In this document: one piece after another, positions 8,534-17,210 of the stretch
How positions within the stretch are numbered: the first letter of the stretch is position 1
How the letters are laid out: each line of letters opens with the position of its first letter
NCBI RefSeq assembly: GCF_000017565.1
Contig: NC_009719.1
Coordinates: 806,001 to 870,000, forward strand
Length of the DNA stretch: 64,000 nt
From: Parvibaculum lavamentivorans DS-1
Lineage (GTDB): Bacteria; Pseudomonadota; Alphaproteobacteria; Parvibaculales; Parvibaculaceae
Direction: 5' to 3'
Translations under genes and position numbers: made by a program
Notes under the pieces: generated by a model
The model's database searches: none
What the model was told of the DNA's origin: nothing
The model's input: only the letters and a program-made list of their open reading frames with translations

Positions 8534-9529
8534 ATGCGCGTTCTCTTTATTGCCTCAAATCGCATCGGCGATGCCGTCCTCTCGACGGGCCTCCTGGGCG
8601 GTCTGATGGAGCGCTACCCCGGCGCCGAGTTCTGGGTCGCCTGCGGCCCGCTGGCGGTCCCGGTCTTCAGCCACGCCCCCGGCGTCACGCGCATCATCGT
8701 CATGCGCAAGGAAAAGCGCGCCGGTCACTGGCGCAAGCTCCTCAAGGCCACGATGTTCCGCCGCTTCGAGGCCGTGGTCGATCTGCGCGGCTCGGCCACC
8801 GCCTGGGCGCTCTGGACGAGGAAGCGCCACATCCTCAAGGCCGATCACACACTCCACCGTGTTGTCCATAATGCGCAGGTCGCGGGCTTCGAGCCGCCGC
8901 CGTCTCCCCGCGTCTGGCCGGGCAATGAAATGCGTGCCCGCGCCGCCGCCGCCATCCCGGAAGGGGTGCAGGTCCTCGCCATGGGCCCTGCCGCCGCCTG
9001 GGTCGGCAAGATGTGGCCGGCCGAGCGTTTCGCCGAGCTCGCCCGCCGCCTCCTCGCGCCCGGCGGCGCCATGGAAGGCGCCTATCTCCTCGTCACCGGC
9101 GGACCGGCAGACCGGAAAGTGTGCGAACCCGTCCTCGAAGCCGTGCCGGCGGATCGCCGTATCGACCTCATTGGCGCCGGCATCGACGAAACGGCCGCCT
9201 TCTTCGAGCGGATAAGGCTCTATGTCGGCAATGATTCCGGCCTCATGCATCTCGCCGCCGCCGCCGGTGCGCCGACCATCGGCCTTTTCGGGCCGAGCGA
9301 CGACGCCATCTATGCGCCCTGGGGTCCGAAAACCGTCGCCGTCCGCGTGCCTCGCGCGCTGGGCGAGGTGAGGGCGGCGGAAGACACCGAGAAGGGTTGG
9401 CATAGCCGCTCCCATATGGAAGACCTCGCGGTCGAAACCGTCCTCGACGCAGCCCACGCCCTGCTGGCACAAACAGGCGCGAGCGGCCAGAATGCCGTGC
9501 CTGTCCCGGAAAAAGGAAATCCTTCGTGA
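8534..9529 (+). CDS. glycosyltransferase family 9 (heptosyltransferase-like)
   Basis: 331 residues in a GT-B fold. The N-terminus MRVLFIASNRIGDAVLSTG is the GT9 opening, and YVGNDSGLMHLAAAAG plus IGLFGPS is the nucleotide-sugar site typical of ADP-heptose:LPS heptosyltransferases. It is likely cytosolic, on the inner-membrane face, building the lipopolysaccharide core or another envelope glycan. I choose ATG 8534 because the family begins exactly there; the open frame upstream to 8423 is Pro-rich noise. The stop TGA (9527-9529) overlaps the GTG start of the amidohydrolase gene, so they are coupled even though their functions seem unrelated. Acceptor unknown. Confidence 0.88.
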   Translation: MRVLFIASNRIGDAVLSTGLLGGLMERYPGAEFWVACGPLAVPVFSHAPGVTRIIVMRKEKRAGHWRKLLKATMFRRFEAVVDLRGSATAWALWTRKRHILKADHTLHRVVHNAQVAGFEPPPSPRVWPGNEMRARAAAAIPEGVQVLAMGPAAAWVGKMWPAERFAELARRLLAPGGAMEGAYLLVTGGPADRKVCEPVLEAVPADRRIDLIGAGIDETAAFFERIRLYVGNDSGLMHLAAAAGAPTIGLFGPSDDAIYAPWGPKTVAVRVPRALGEVRAAEDTEKGWHSRSHMEDLAVETVLDAAHALLAQTGASGQNAVPVPEKGNPS

Positions 9530-10863
9530 GCATGACCTACGATCTCGTCTTCCGCGGCGGCACCATCGTCAATCATGACGGCACCGGCCTCGCCGATGTC
9601 GCGATAAAGGACGGCCGCATCGCCGCCATCGGCGATCTCTCCCGCGCCAGCGCGGCGGAAACGGTCGACGTGAAAGGCCTGCACATTCTTCCCGGCGTCG
9701 TCGACAGCCAGGTCCATCTCCGCGAGCCCGGCAACGAGCACAAGGAAGACCTCGCCTCCGGCGGCCGCGCCGCCGCGCTCGGCGGCGTCACGTCGGTCTT
9801 CGAAATGCCGAACACCGCGCCGCCGACGACAAATCCCGACGCCATCACCGACAAGGTCAATCGCGCGCGCCACCGCATGTATTGCGACTTCGCCTTCTAT
9901 GGCGGCGCCACCACGCAGAATGTCGACATCCTCGCCGATATCGAGCGGACGCCCGGCTGCTGCGGCATCAAGGTCTTCATGGGCTCCTCCACCGGCACAT
10001 TGCTCGTTGAAAAGGACGAGGACGTGCTGCGTGTGCTGAAGGCGATCAATCGCCGTGCCGCTTTCCATTCGGAAGACGAGTTCCGCCTGCGCGAGCGCCG
10101 CGAGCTGGCGCTGCTCGGCCATGTCGAGACGCATCATGTCTGGCGCGACGCCGAAGCCGCCCTTCTCTGCACCACGCGCGTTCTCCGTCTCGCGCGCGAA
10201 GCCGGCAAGCGCATCCATGTGCTGCACATTTCGACCGCCGATGAAATGCCGATCCTCGCGCAGAACAAGGACATCGCCACCGTCGAAGTCACGCCTCAGC
10301 ACCTGACGCTCGCCGCGCCCGAATGCTACGAGGCGCTCGGCACGCTGGCGCAGATGAACCCGCCCATCCGCGGCCATGAGCATCGCGCCGGTCTGTGGGA
10401 AGGCCTCGCCGCAGGCATCGTCGACGTGCTCGGCTCCGACCATGCGCCGCACACCATCGAAGAGAAAGAGCAGACCTATCCGAAGTCGCCCTCCGGCATG
10501 CCCGGCGTGCAGACGCTGGTGCCGGTGATGCTCAATCACGTGAACGAGGGCCGCCTCTCGCTTCAGCGTTTCGTGGACCTGACATCGGCCGGCCCGCAGC
10601 GCATCTTCGGCATGTCCCGCAAGGGCCGCCTCGCGGTCGGCTACGACGCCGACCTCACCATCGTCGACATGTCGGCGGAGCGCACCATCGAGGATAAATG
10701 GATCGCCTCGAAATGCGGCTGGACGCCTTACAACGGCATGAAGGTCAAAGGCTGGCCCATCGGCACCGTCGTCCGCGGCCACCGCGCCATGTGGGAAGAC
10801 GAACTCCACGCCGAAGCGACCGGCGAACCGATCACCTTCGTCGAGAACCTCCCGCGTCATTGA
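9526..10863 (+). CDS. dihydroorotase-like amidohydrolase with altered metal ligand
   Basis: 445 residues, amidohydrolase superfamily. Metal ligands expected for type I dihydroorotase are found as Lys149 (GIKVFMGSS, the carboxylated lysine), His181 (AFHSEDE), His234 (VLHISTA) and Asp305 (GSDHAPH). The first His of the H-x-H pair is replaced: the motif reads DSQVHLREPG, with Gln62 and His64. The family makes dihydroorotate from carbamoyl-aspartate (pyrimidine synthesis); no pyrB or other pyr gene is adjacent. GTG 9526 is favoured over ATG 9532, since AAGGA (9513-9517) is 8 nt from it. It could be a genuine DHOase variant or a related cyclic-amide hydrolase. Confidence 0.85.
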   Translation: MSMTYDLVFRGGTIVNHDGTGLADVAIKDGRIAAIGDLSRASAAETVDVKGLHILPGVVDSQVHLREPGNEHKEDLASGGRAAALGGVTSVFEMPNTAPPTTNPDAITDKVNRARHRMYCDFAFYGGATTQNVDILADIERTPGCCGIKVFMGSSTGTLLVEKDEDVLRVLKAINRRAAFHSEDEFRLRERRELALLGHVETHHVWRDAEAALLCTTRVLRLAREAGKRIHVLHISTADEMPILAQNKDIATVEVTPQHLTLAAPECYEALGTLAQMNPPIRGHEHRAGLWEGLAAGIVDVLGSDHAPHTIEEKEQTYPKSPSGMPGVQTLVPVMLNHVNEGRLSLQRFVDLTSAGPQRIFGMSRKGRLAVGYDADLTIVDMSAERTIEDKWIASKCGWTPYNGMKVKGWPIGTVVRGHRAMWEDELHAEATGEPITFVENLPRH

Positions 10864-10882
10864 GCGAAACCACTTGAATGCT

Positions 10883-10932
10883 TGTCATTGCCGGGCTTGA
10901 CCCGGCAATCCAGAAGCCGCGCAAGCGGCGTC
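10883..10932 (+). repeat. palindromic intergenic repeat, family A (copy 1)
   Basis: A perfect 9-bp stem, ATTGCCGGG and CCCGGCAAT with a 5-nt loop (10887-10909), is followed by a second small hairpin GCCGC-GCAA-GCGGC. The same unit recurs at 27991 and, inverted, near 54351-54379. Lying 20 nt after the amidohydrolase stop, it could also act as a transcript-end hairpin. Confidence 0.8.
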
Positions 10933-10966
10933 GCCCTTCACGAGACTCGTGCTGCTTCCGCAAGCC

Positions 10967-11239
10967 TCAGTGAATCGTCGCCACGAAATCCGCCCGGATC
11001 AGCTCGCTAGGATGGATCACCCGCCGCGTGCCGACGCGCACCGAATGGATCGGTCCCTCAAGCTCCCGCGACCAGAAGTCGAGAAACTTGCTCAGCGCCG
11101 GATATTTCGGTTCGAGGTCGTAATCCTGCCAGAGATAGCTCTGCAGCAGCTTCGGATGGTCGGGCATCCGGTAGAGAATTTCGGCTGTCACCAGTCGGTA
11201 GCCTTCGATCAGCTTCTTCAGTTCCGAAACCTGTTTCAC
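10967..11239 (-). CDS. usg: Usg family protein
   Basis: 90 residues, full length for the Usg family, a small alphaproteobacterial protein first named from its place near trp genes in Caulobacter. The core ITAEILYRMPDH-type segment (VTAEILYRMPDH), LWQDYDLEP, FLDFW and the C-terminal SVRV are characteristic. No enzymatic role is established and no trp gene is adjacent here. The start is GTG 11239, supported by GGAGG on the minus strand (11246-11250), 6 nt upstream. The 280 bp to the next gene (plus strand) contain nothing else I can support. Confidence 0.88.
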   Translation of the reverse strand: MKQVSELKKLIEGYRLVTAEILYRMPDHPKLLQSYLWQDYDLEPKYPALSKFLDFWSRELEGPIHSVRVGTRRVIHPSELIRADFVATIH

Positions 11240-11519
11240 GCAACGCCTCCAGACCGAACAATCCAGAACAGAACATGTGTCAGTGAATCGTAGTCACCAA
11301 AATTACACACGTCGATATTGACAAACGCTGAGGTAAGCCGATTCGTTCAATAAAATCAGTGGCTTGGCACTCTCGCCCCTTGGTGAGTGCCAGCCGTCTC
11401 CCGCGCCGCCGCAGGTCCGTCCCTCGGCTGCTTGACCCCGCGCCGGATTTGGGTTCGTTTGTCGCCACAACAGGCACAAAAAACGCCACCCGGAGCCGTC
11501 AAACAGGAAGCCCTATCTC

Positions 11520-12512
11520 ATGACCGATACGTTCCGCGCCATCCGTGTCTCCAAGGGCGAAGCCGGCCCGAAGGCCGATTTCGTGAACCTCACCGAAGCC
11601 GATCTGATGGAAGGCGACGTCACGGTCGCGGTCGATTATTCGACGGTGAACTACAAGGACGGCCTCGCCCTCACAGGCAAGGCGCCGATCATCCGCTCCT
11701 TCCCGCTCATCCCGGGTATCGACTTCTCCGGCAAGGTCGAAAAATCTTCCCATGCCGGTTTCAAGCCCGGCGACCGCGTCGTGCTGAACGGCTACGGCGT
11801 CGGCGAAGGCCATAATGGCGGCTATGCACAGAAGGCGCGCGTGAAGGGCGACTGGCTGGTGAAGCTCCCCGACGCGATCTCGAATGAGCGCGCCATGGCC
11901 ATTGGCACCGCCGGCTACACCTCCATGCTCTGCGTCCTCGCGCTGGAGAAAAACGGCGTCACCCCGGACAAGGGCGACGTGCTGGTCACCGGCGCCGCGG
12001 GCGGCGTCGGCTCGGTCGCCATCGCGCTCCTCTCCAAGCTCGGCTACCGCGTCATCGCCTCCACCGGCCGCGCCTCGGAAGCCGATTACCTGAAATCCCT
12101 CGGCGCCTCGGACATCATCGACCGCAATGAACTCTCGGCGCCGGGCAAGCCCATCGGCAAGGAACGCTGGGCAGGCGCCGTCGATGCCGTCGGCAGCCAC
12201 ACGCTGGCAAACGTCCTCGCCATGACGAAATATGGCGGCGCTGTCGCTGCCTGCGGTCTTGCGCAGGGCATGGACCTCCCCGCTTCCGTCGCGCCTTTCA
12301 TCCTGCGTGGCGTCACGCTCGCCGGCATCGACAGCGTCATGGCGCCGATGGAAAAGCGCGTCGAAGCTTACAAGCGCCTCGCCACCGATCTCGACATGAA
12401 GAAGCTCGACGCCATGAGCTTCCGCGCGAAGCTCGACGACGTGCCGAAGCTCGCGGAAGAAATCATCGCCGGTCATGTGCGTGGCCGCGCCATTGTCGAT
12501 GTGAATGCGTAA
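11520..12512 (+). CDS. acuI: acrylyl-CoA reductase-like MDR oxidoreductase (AcuI/YhdH family)
   Basis: 330 residues, the exact AcuI/YhdH length. It is a zinc-free medium-chain dehydrogenase/reductase: N-terminal GroES-like domain with STVNYKDGLALTGKAP and PGIDFSGKV, Rossmann loop VTGAAGGVGSVA near residue 155, and C-terminal VRGRAIVDV. AcuI reduces the toxic acrylyl-CoA to propionyl-CoA with NADPH, for instance in 3-hydroxypropionate or DMSP metabolism. It starts a plus-strand run with the CoA ligase 19 nt downstream, suggesting it reduces an enoyl-CoA made in that pathway. Family is sure; the physiological substrate is inference. Confidence 0.88.
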   Translation: MTDTFRAIRVSKGEAGPKADFVNLTEADLMEGDVTVAVDYSTVNYKDGLALTGKAPIIRSFPLIPGIDFSGKVEKSSHAGFKPGDRVVLNGYGVGEGHNGGYAQKARVKGDWLVKLPDAISNERAMAIGTAGYTSMLCVLALEKNGVTPDKGDVLVTGAAGGVGSVAIALLSKLGYRVIASTGRASEADYLKSLGASDIIDRNELSAPGKPIGKERWAGAVDAVGSHTLANVLAMTKYGGAVAACGLAQGMDLPASVAPFILRGVTLAGIDSVMAPMEKRVEAYKRLATDLDMKKLDAMSFRAKLDDVPKLAEEIIAGHVRGRAIVDVNA

Positions 12513-12530
12513 GCGGAGCCGGGCCTCGAG

Positions 12531-14387
12531 ATGACAAAACCTGAAGTGAACCTGCCGCCGTTCCGTTTCCCGAACTATGTCGAGCCGAGGCTCGAGATCG
12601 AGCATCGCGCCGATGGGTCGATCGTGATGCGCAATCCGCATCCCTTGCGCGGCGCGCCGGAAAATCTCATCGCGCCGATCCGCAAATGGGCGGTCGAAGC
12701 GCCGGATCGCGTCTGGCTCGGCAAGCGGAAAGCTGCAAAAGAAGGCTATGGCGAGTGGGAACTTCTCACTTATGCCGAAACAGACCGCAAGACCCGCGCC
12801 ATCGCGCAGGCGCTGCTCGATCGCGGCCTCGATCAGTCTTCTCCGGTGATGATCCTCTCCGGCAATTCCATCGAACATGCGCTCATGACCTATGGCGCGA
12901 TCCTCGCGGGCGTTCCCGTCGCGCCGGTCTCGCCCTCCTACAGCACCATGAGCACCGATTTCGACAAGCTCCGCTACGTCTTCGATCTCGTCGAACCGAA
13001 GCTCATCTTCATGCAGGAAGCCGCGCCCTTTGAACGCGGCCTCGCGGCGCTCAATCTCGATGGCGTCGAACTCGTCACCGTCGATGGGTCGCGCGGCACC
13101 GCCTTCGCCGATCTTCTCGCCACCGCGCCGGGCGATGCGGTGGAGGAAAGCTACGCGCGCCTGAACTACGACATGGTCGCGAAATATCTCTTCACCTCCG
13201 GCTCCACCGGCATGCCGAAAGCCGTCATCACCACGCAGCGCATGATGTGCGTGAATTCGGTGATGCCGAAAAGCGTGACGCTGGAAGAAGAAAACGAGGA
13301 GCCCTCCGTCCTTCTCAACTGGCTCCCCTGGAACCATTGCTTCGGCGGCAACGCTATCCTGAATAATCTGCTCGTCTCCGGCGGCACGCTCTATATCGAC
13401 GGCGGCCGCCCCGTCCCCGGCGGCTTCGCGGAGACGGTGCAGAACCTTCGCGAGATCGCGCCCACCGCCTATTCCAATGTCCCCGCCGCCTACACCATGC
13501 TGGTGGACGAGCTGGAAAACGACGAGGCGCTGGCGAAGAATTTCTTCTCGCGCATCCGCACCCTTGCCTATGGCGGCGCTGCCCTGAGCCAGGATCTCTA
13601 CGACCGCATCCAGAAGGTCGCTATCCGCACCGTGGGCGAGCGCATCGTCTTCTCGTCCGGGTACGGCGCCACCGAAACCGCGCCGACCATCTGCAACGTC
13701 CATTGGCCGACCGAGCGCATGGGGCTTCTCGGCCTGCCGCTGCCCGGCATCGAACTGAAGCTCGCCCCCGTCGGCCAGAAGATGGAAGTTCGTGTGCGCG
13801 GCGAGTGCATCACGAAGGGCTACTACAAGAACGAGGAGAAAACGCGCGACGCCTATGACGAGGAAGGCTTCTACCGCCTCGGCGACGGCGCCCGCTTCCT
13901 CGATCCGGAAAACCCGCTCGAAGGTCTCGTCTTCGACGGGCGCGTGGCCGAAGACTTCAAGCTCTCCACCGGCACATGGGTAAGCGCGGGCAAGCTCCGC
14001 GTCGATGTCGTCGCTGGCTCGAACGGTGTCCTGTCCGACGCGCTGGTCGCCGGTCTCGACCGCGCCTTCATCGGCATCCTCGGCTTCCCCAACATTCCCG
14101 CCTGCCGCAACATCGCGGGCGATCCCTCGCTTGCCGCCGAAGACCTGATCCGTCATCCAGCCGTGCTGGAGCGTCTCGCCGAAGGCATGCGCATGCACAA
14201 CAAGGGCAATCCCGGCTCAAGCACCCGCATCGTCCGTGCGCTGCTCATGGCCGAGCCGCCCAGCGTCGATGCGGGCGAGCTCACCGACAAGGGCTATATC
14301 AATCAGTCGGTGGCGCTCGGCCGCCGCGCGGCTCTCGTGGAGAAACTTTATGCCGATCCGCCGGGCAACGACGTTGTCGTCGTATGA
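12531..14387 (+). CDS. feruloyl-CoA synthetase-like acyl-CoA ligase
   Basis: 618 residues, ANL superfamily. The AMP loop is FTSGSTGMPK at 221-230; SSGYGATETAP follows near 380; GLVFDGRVAEDFKLSTGTW holds the hinge. The C-terminal ending ELTDKGYINQ, with a shortened C-domain, matches the feruloyl-CoA synthetase subgroup rather than long-chain ligases. It would activate hydroxycinnamates such as ferulate with ATP and CoA. No enoyl-CoA hydratase/aldolase (ech) or vanillin dehydrogenase is adjacent, so the pathway must be completed elsewhere or the substrate differs. It sits between the AcuI-like reductase and LysE. Confidence 0.88.
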   Translation: MTKPEVNLPPFRFPNYVEPRLEIEHRADGSIVMRNPHPLRGAPENLIAPIRKWAVEAPDRVWLGKRKAAKEGYGEWELLTYAETDRKTRAIAQALLDRGLDQSSPVMILSGNSIEHALMTYGAILAGVPVAPVSPSYSTMSTDFDKLRYVFDLVEPKLIFMQEAAPFERGLAALNLDGVELVTVDGSRGTAFADLLATAPGDAVEESYARLNYDMVAKYLFTSGSTGMPKAVITTQRMMCVNSVMPKSVTLEEENEEPSVLLNWLPWNHCFGGNAILNNLLVSGGTLYIDGGRPVPGGFAETVQNLREIAPTAYSNVPAAYTMLVDELENDEALAKNFFSRIRTLAYGGAALSQDLYDRIQKVAIRTVGERIVFSSGYGATETAPTICNVHWPTERMGLLGLPLPGIELKLAPVGQKMEVRVRGECITKGYYKNEEKTRDAYDEEGFYRLGDGARFLDPENPLEGLVFDGRVAEDFKLSTGTWVSAGKLRVDVVAGSNGVLSDALVAGLDRAFIGILGFPNIPACRNIAGDPSLAAEDLIRHPAVLERLAEGMRMHNKGNPGSSTRIVRALLMAEPPSVDAGELTDKGYINQSVALGRRAALVEKLYADPPGNDVVVV

Positions 14388-14402
14388 CGATCGTTCCTGC
14401 CC

Positions 14403-15044
14403 ATGATTGATTTCGGACTGGTTGCAAACGGCGTTGCAATCGGCGTGGCTGTTGCCGCGCCCATCGGCCCGGTCAACCTCATCGTCATTCGCCGCACGCT
14501 CCGCTATGGCTGGCTGAACGGCTTTCTGTCGGGCGGCGGGGCCGCGGCGGGCGATGCGATTTTCGCCGCCATCGCCGCCTTCGGCCTGACCGCGGCTGTT
14601 GATTTCGTCATCCGCTTTGAAACCGTGCTGCAGTTCATCGGCGGCTTCTTCCTCATCGGCCTCGGCTTGCGCACATGGTTTGCGCAGCCTCATTTCGGTG
14701 ACGAGGCCCCGATCAGCATTTCCGGGGCCATGGCGGGCGTCTTCGCCGCCACCTTCGTCCTCACCATCACCAATCCGGCCACCATGCTCGGCTTCATCGC
14801 CATTTTTGGCGGTCTTGCCGGTCTGGCCGATGCGGGCGAGGATTACGGCCATGCCGCCACTATCGTCCTCGCCGTCATGGCGGGCTCGATCCTCTGGTGG
14901 GCGTCCGTCTCCGGCTTTGTCAGTCTGTTCCGCCATCGCATGAACGATCGCGTGCTGGTCATCGTGAACCGCGTTTCCGGCGCCTTGATAGGTCTCTTCG
15001 GCCTGATCGTGCTTGCGCGGGTCGTGGCGATATATTTGCTTTAG
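14403..15044 (+). CDS. LysE/RhtB family exporter
   Basis: 213 residues with about six hydrophobic segments. The N-terminus (GVAIGVAVAAPIGPVNLIVIRRTL) carries the APIGPVNL signature of LysE-type translocators, and the second motif NPATMLGF is in the centre. It exports amino acids or small polar metabolites across the inner membrane. It starts 15 nt after the ligase stop and is followed 41 nt later by the ThDP enzyme, so probably one operon. Substrate not visible from sequence. Confidence 0.9.
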   Translation: MIDFGLVANGVAIGVAVAAPIGPVNLIVIRRTLRYGWLNGFLSGGGAAAGDAIFAAIAAFGLTAAVDFVIRFETVLQFIGGFFLIGLGLRTWFAQPHFGDEAPISISGAMAGVFAATFVLTITNPATMLGFIAIFGGLAGLADAGEDYGHAATIVLAVMAGSILWWASVSGFVSLFRHRMNDRVLVIVNRVSGALIGLFGLIVLARVVAIYLL

Positions 15045-15085
15045 TCTCGGAAAACCGAAAACAATTCTATAGGGAGAGCGGCGAC

Positions 15086-16630
15086 ATGAACGGTGCGGAA
15101 AGTCTGGTAAGGACGCTGGTGGGCTCCGGCGTCGAGGTCTGCTTCTCCAACCCCGGCACTTCGGAAATGCATTTCGTCGCCGCGCTCGACAAGGTCGAAG
15201 GCATGCGCGCCATCCTCGGCCTCTTCGAAGGCGCCGTGACGGGCATGGCGGACGGCTATGGCCGCATGGCAGAAAAGCCCGCCGCCACGCTGCTCCATCT
15301 CGGGCCTGGCCTCGCAAACGGCCTCGCCAATCTCCACAACGCCCGCCGCGCGCAGACGCCCATCGTCAACATCGTCGGCGACCACGCCACTTATCACGCG
15401 CAGTACGACGCGCCGCTCGCCTCCGACATCGTCGGCTTCGCGCGGCCCGTCTCCGGCTGGGTGCATTCCTCCACCAGTCCGAAAACCGTTGCCGCCGATG
15501 GCGCCCGCGCGGTCCATGCCGCCATGCAGCCGCCCGGCCAGATCGCAACGCTCATCCTCCCCGCCGACACCGCCTGGCTCGACGCCGAACACCCCGCGCC
15601 GAAGCTGCCGCTGACGGCGCCCGCCGAGGTTTCTTCTTCCGCCGTCGATGCCGCCGCCAAGGCGCTGAAAAACGGCAAGAAGACCGCAATCCTCGTGCGA
15701 GGCCAGGCATTGAAGGAGCAGGGCCTCGCCGCCGCCGGCCGTATCGCCGCCGCCTCAGGCGCGCGCATCATGTGCGACACCTTCGCGCCCCGCCTCCAGC
15801 GCGGCGCAGGCCGCGTCGTCATCGAGCGCATTCCCTATTTCGCCGAGCAGATGGTCGAAACGCTGGCGAGTGTCGAGCAGTTGATTCTCGTCGGCTCGAA
15901 GCCGCCCGTCTCCTTCTTCGCCTATCCGGGAAAGCCGAGCTGGTGCACGCCCGAAAGCGCCGACATCATCTATCTCGCCCATCCGCATGAAGATGGCACC
16001 GCCGCGCTCGAAGCCGTCGCCTCCGCCATCGCCGCGCCGAAGGAGCCGGCGAATGTCGCGCCTCTGCAAAAGCCGGATCTGCCGAAGGGCGCGCTCGACC
16101 AGTTCACCGCCGGGCAGATCATCGCGCATTATCTCCCCGACGGCGCCATCATCTCGGACGAAGCCGCCACCTCCGGCATCGGCTCGATGATCGCGACGAC
16201 AAACGCCGCGCCGCACGACCATCTCTCGCTCACCGGCGGCGCCATCGGCCAGGGCCTGCCGCTCGCTACCGGCGCGGCCGTCGCTTGTCCCGACCGCAAG
16301 GTCGTCTGCCTCCACGGCGATGGCGGCGCCATGTACACGCTGCAATCTCTCTGGACGCAGGCGCGCGAAAAGCTCGACGTGACGAACATCATCTTCGCCA
16401 ACCGCTCCTACGCCATCCTGAACATCGAGCTGATGCGTGTCGGTGCCGAAAACCCCGGCCCCAAGGCGCTCTCGATGCTCGATCTCCACAACCCGGAACT
16501 GAACTGGGTGCAGCTGGGGCAGGGCATGGGCGTCGAGTCCACCCGCGTCGAAACGGCGGAAGAATTCGCCGAAGCCTTCTCCTCCGCCATGAAGCAGAAG
16601 GGCCCGCGTCTCATCGAAGTGATGCTGTAA
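15086..16630 (+). CDS. ThDP-dependent enzyme, acetolactate synthase large-subunit family
   Basis: 514 residues. N-terminal PYR domain: FSNPGTSEMHF and the catalytic Glu in LFEGAVTGMADGYGRM. C-terminal PP domain: ThDP/Mg motif GDGGAMYTLQSLWT...NIIFANRSYAIL. It is shorter than IlvB (~570 aa), and no regulatory subunit gene (ilvH/ilvN) is adjacent, so a catabolic lyase or decarboxylase (benzoylformate decarboxylase- or IlvX-like) is more likely than branched-chain synthesis. The start ATG 15086 has AGGGAGAG ~7 nt upstream; the frame is open to 14897 but that overlaps lysE. Last gene of the run; a strong terminator follows. Confidence 0.85.
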   Translation: MNGAESLVRTLVGSGVEVCFSNPGTSEMHFVAALDKVEGMRAILGLFEGAVTGMADGYGRMAEKPAATLLHLGPGLANGLANLHNARRAQTPIVNIVGDHATYHAQYDAPLASDIVGFARPVSGWVHSSTSPKTVAADGARAVHAAMQPPGQIATLILPADTAWLDAEHPAPKLPLTAPAEVSSSAVDAAAKALKNGKKTAILVRGQALKEQGLAAAGRIAAASGARIMCDTFAPRLQRGAGRVVIERIPYFAEQMVETLASVEQLILVGSKPPVSFFAYPGKPSWCTPESADIIYLAHPHEDGTAALEAVASAIAAPKEPANVAPLQKPDLPKGALDQFTAGQIIAHYLPDGAIISDEAATSGIGSMIATTNAAPHDHLSLTGGAIGQGLPLATGAAVACPDRKVVCLHGDGGAMYTLQSLWTQAREKLDVTNIIFANRSYAILNIELMRVGAENPGPKALSMLDLHNPELNWVQLGQGMGVESTRVETAEEFAEAFSSAMKQKGPRLIEVML

Positions 16631-16644
16631 GAGCGCGAAAAATA

Positions 16645-16689
16645 AAAAGGCTGCCGTCCCGGGATTCATTCCCTCGACGGCAGCCTTTT
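16645..16689. terminator. bidirectional intrinsic terminator
   Basis: A perfect 14-bp inverted repeat AAAAGGCTGCCGTC (16645-16658) and GACGGCAGCCTTTT (16676-16689). It is flanked by A runs on the left and T runs on the right, so it can end both the plus-strand ThDP gene and the minus-strand gene at 16723. Confidence 0.93.
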
Positions 16690-16722
16690 ACATTTTGAAT
16701 GTCTGAAGCGGTCGCGCGACGC

Positions 16723-17019
16723 CTAGTTCAGCACGCGGTTCAGCGAGAACTCGCCCTGGCGCACGCGGTCGGCAAGACCGTTCGCCATCTCGGCAACGGC
16801 ATCCTCGCCATAGGCTTCGACCATGTCGGACAGCGCGGCGAAAATCGCCGTCGTCGCCAGCACGTCGGCTTCCACGCCTTCGCCCAGTGCTTCGTCCCAG
16901 GCGTCGAGAATGTTCTGCAAGGCAACGCGGCGCTGCTCGGATTCCGTCAGCGGCGAAACATCGTATCCGTCTTCGTCGAGCGGACCGAACGTGGCGTCTC
17001 CTGGAAAATCTTCTGCCAT
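16723..17019 (-). CDS. hypothetical protein, 98 aa, acidic helical
   Basis: I do not recognise a named family. The protein is acidic and mostly helical: a disordered start (MAEDFPGDATFGPLDEDG), then helices QRRVALQNILDAWDEALGEG, DVLATTAIFAALSDMVEAYG and EMANGLADRVRQG. No signal peptide. The start at 17019 has GAGAGGG just upstream on the minus strand; the frame runs on to 17070. It is convergent with the ThDP gene across the shared terminator. Possibly an adaptor-like regulator; no function can be assigned. Confidence 0.7.
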   Translation of the reverse strand: MAEDFPGDATFGPLDEDGYDVSPLTESEQRRVALQNILDAWDEALGEGVEADVLATTAIFAALSDMVEAYGEDAVAEMANGLADRVRQGEFSLNRVLN

Positions 17020-17210
17020 GGTCCCTCTCTTCGGCTCTTTCTTCTCCGGCAGTTGCGCCGGGGAACTCATCGCCTTTTTAACATACTCACGGCGAATGTC
17101 TCCCGTTTCGTGAAAGACAGGTTAACAACTCCCATATCGGTTGAATCACACAAGCCCCCGGCGATAACCACAAGCCTTCGGTGGATATTGATGAGAGGGC
17201 GCCCGCCGGT

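Noticed and set aside
11318-11346. TTGACA upstream of acuI as its promoter
   Set aside because: No acceptable -10 at 16-18 bp (ATTCGT at 17), so I did not list it.
11280-11489. 69-codon frame on the minus strand in the usg-acuI spacer
   Set aside because: No ribosome site, no family pattern; most likely non-coding.
11499-14198. 899-codon open frame on the minus strand opposite the acuI and ligase genes
   Set aside because: High-GC shadow frame. It covers two clear plus-strand genes, and its translation is rich in Arg, His, Asp and Gly with no family pattern.
14897-15085. N-terminal extension of the ThDP enzyme
   Set aside because: It overlaps lysE and lacks similarity; AGGGAGAG before ATG 15086 and the family start agree on the shorter form.
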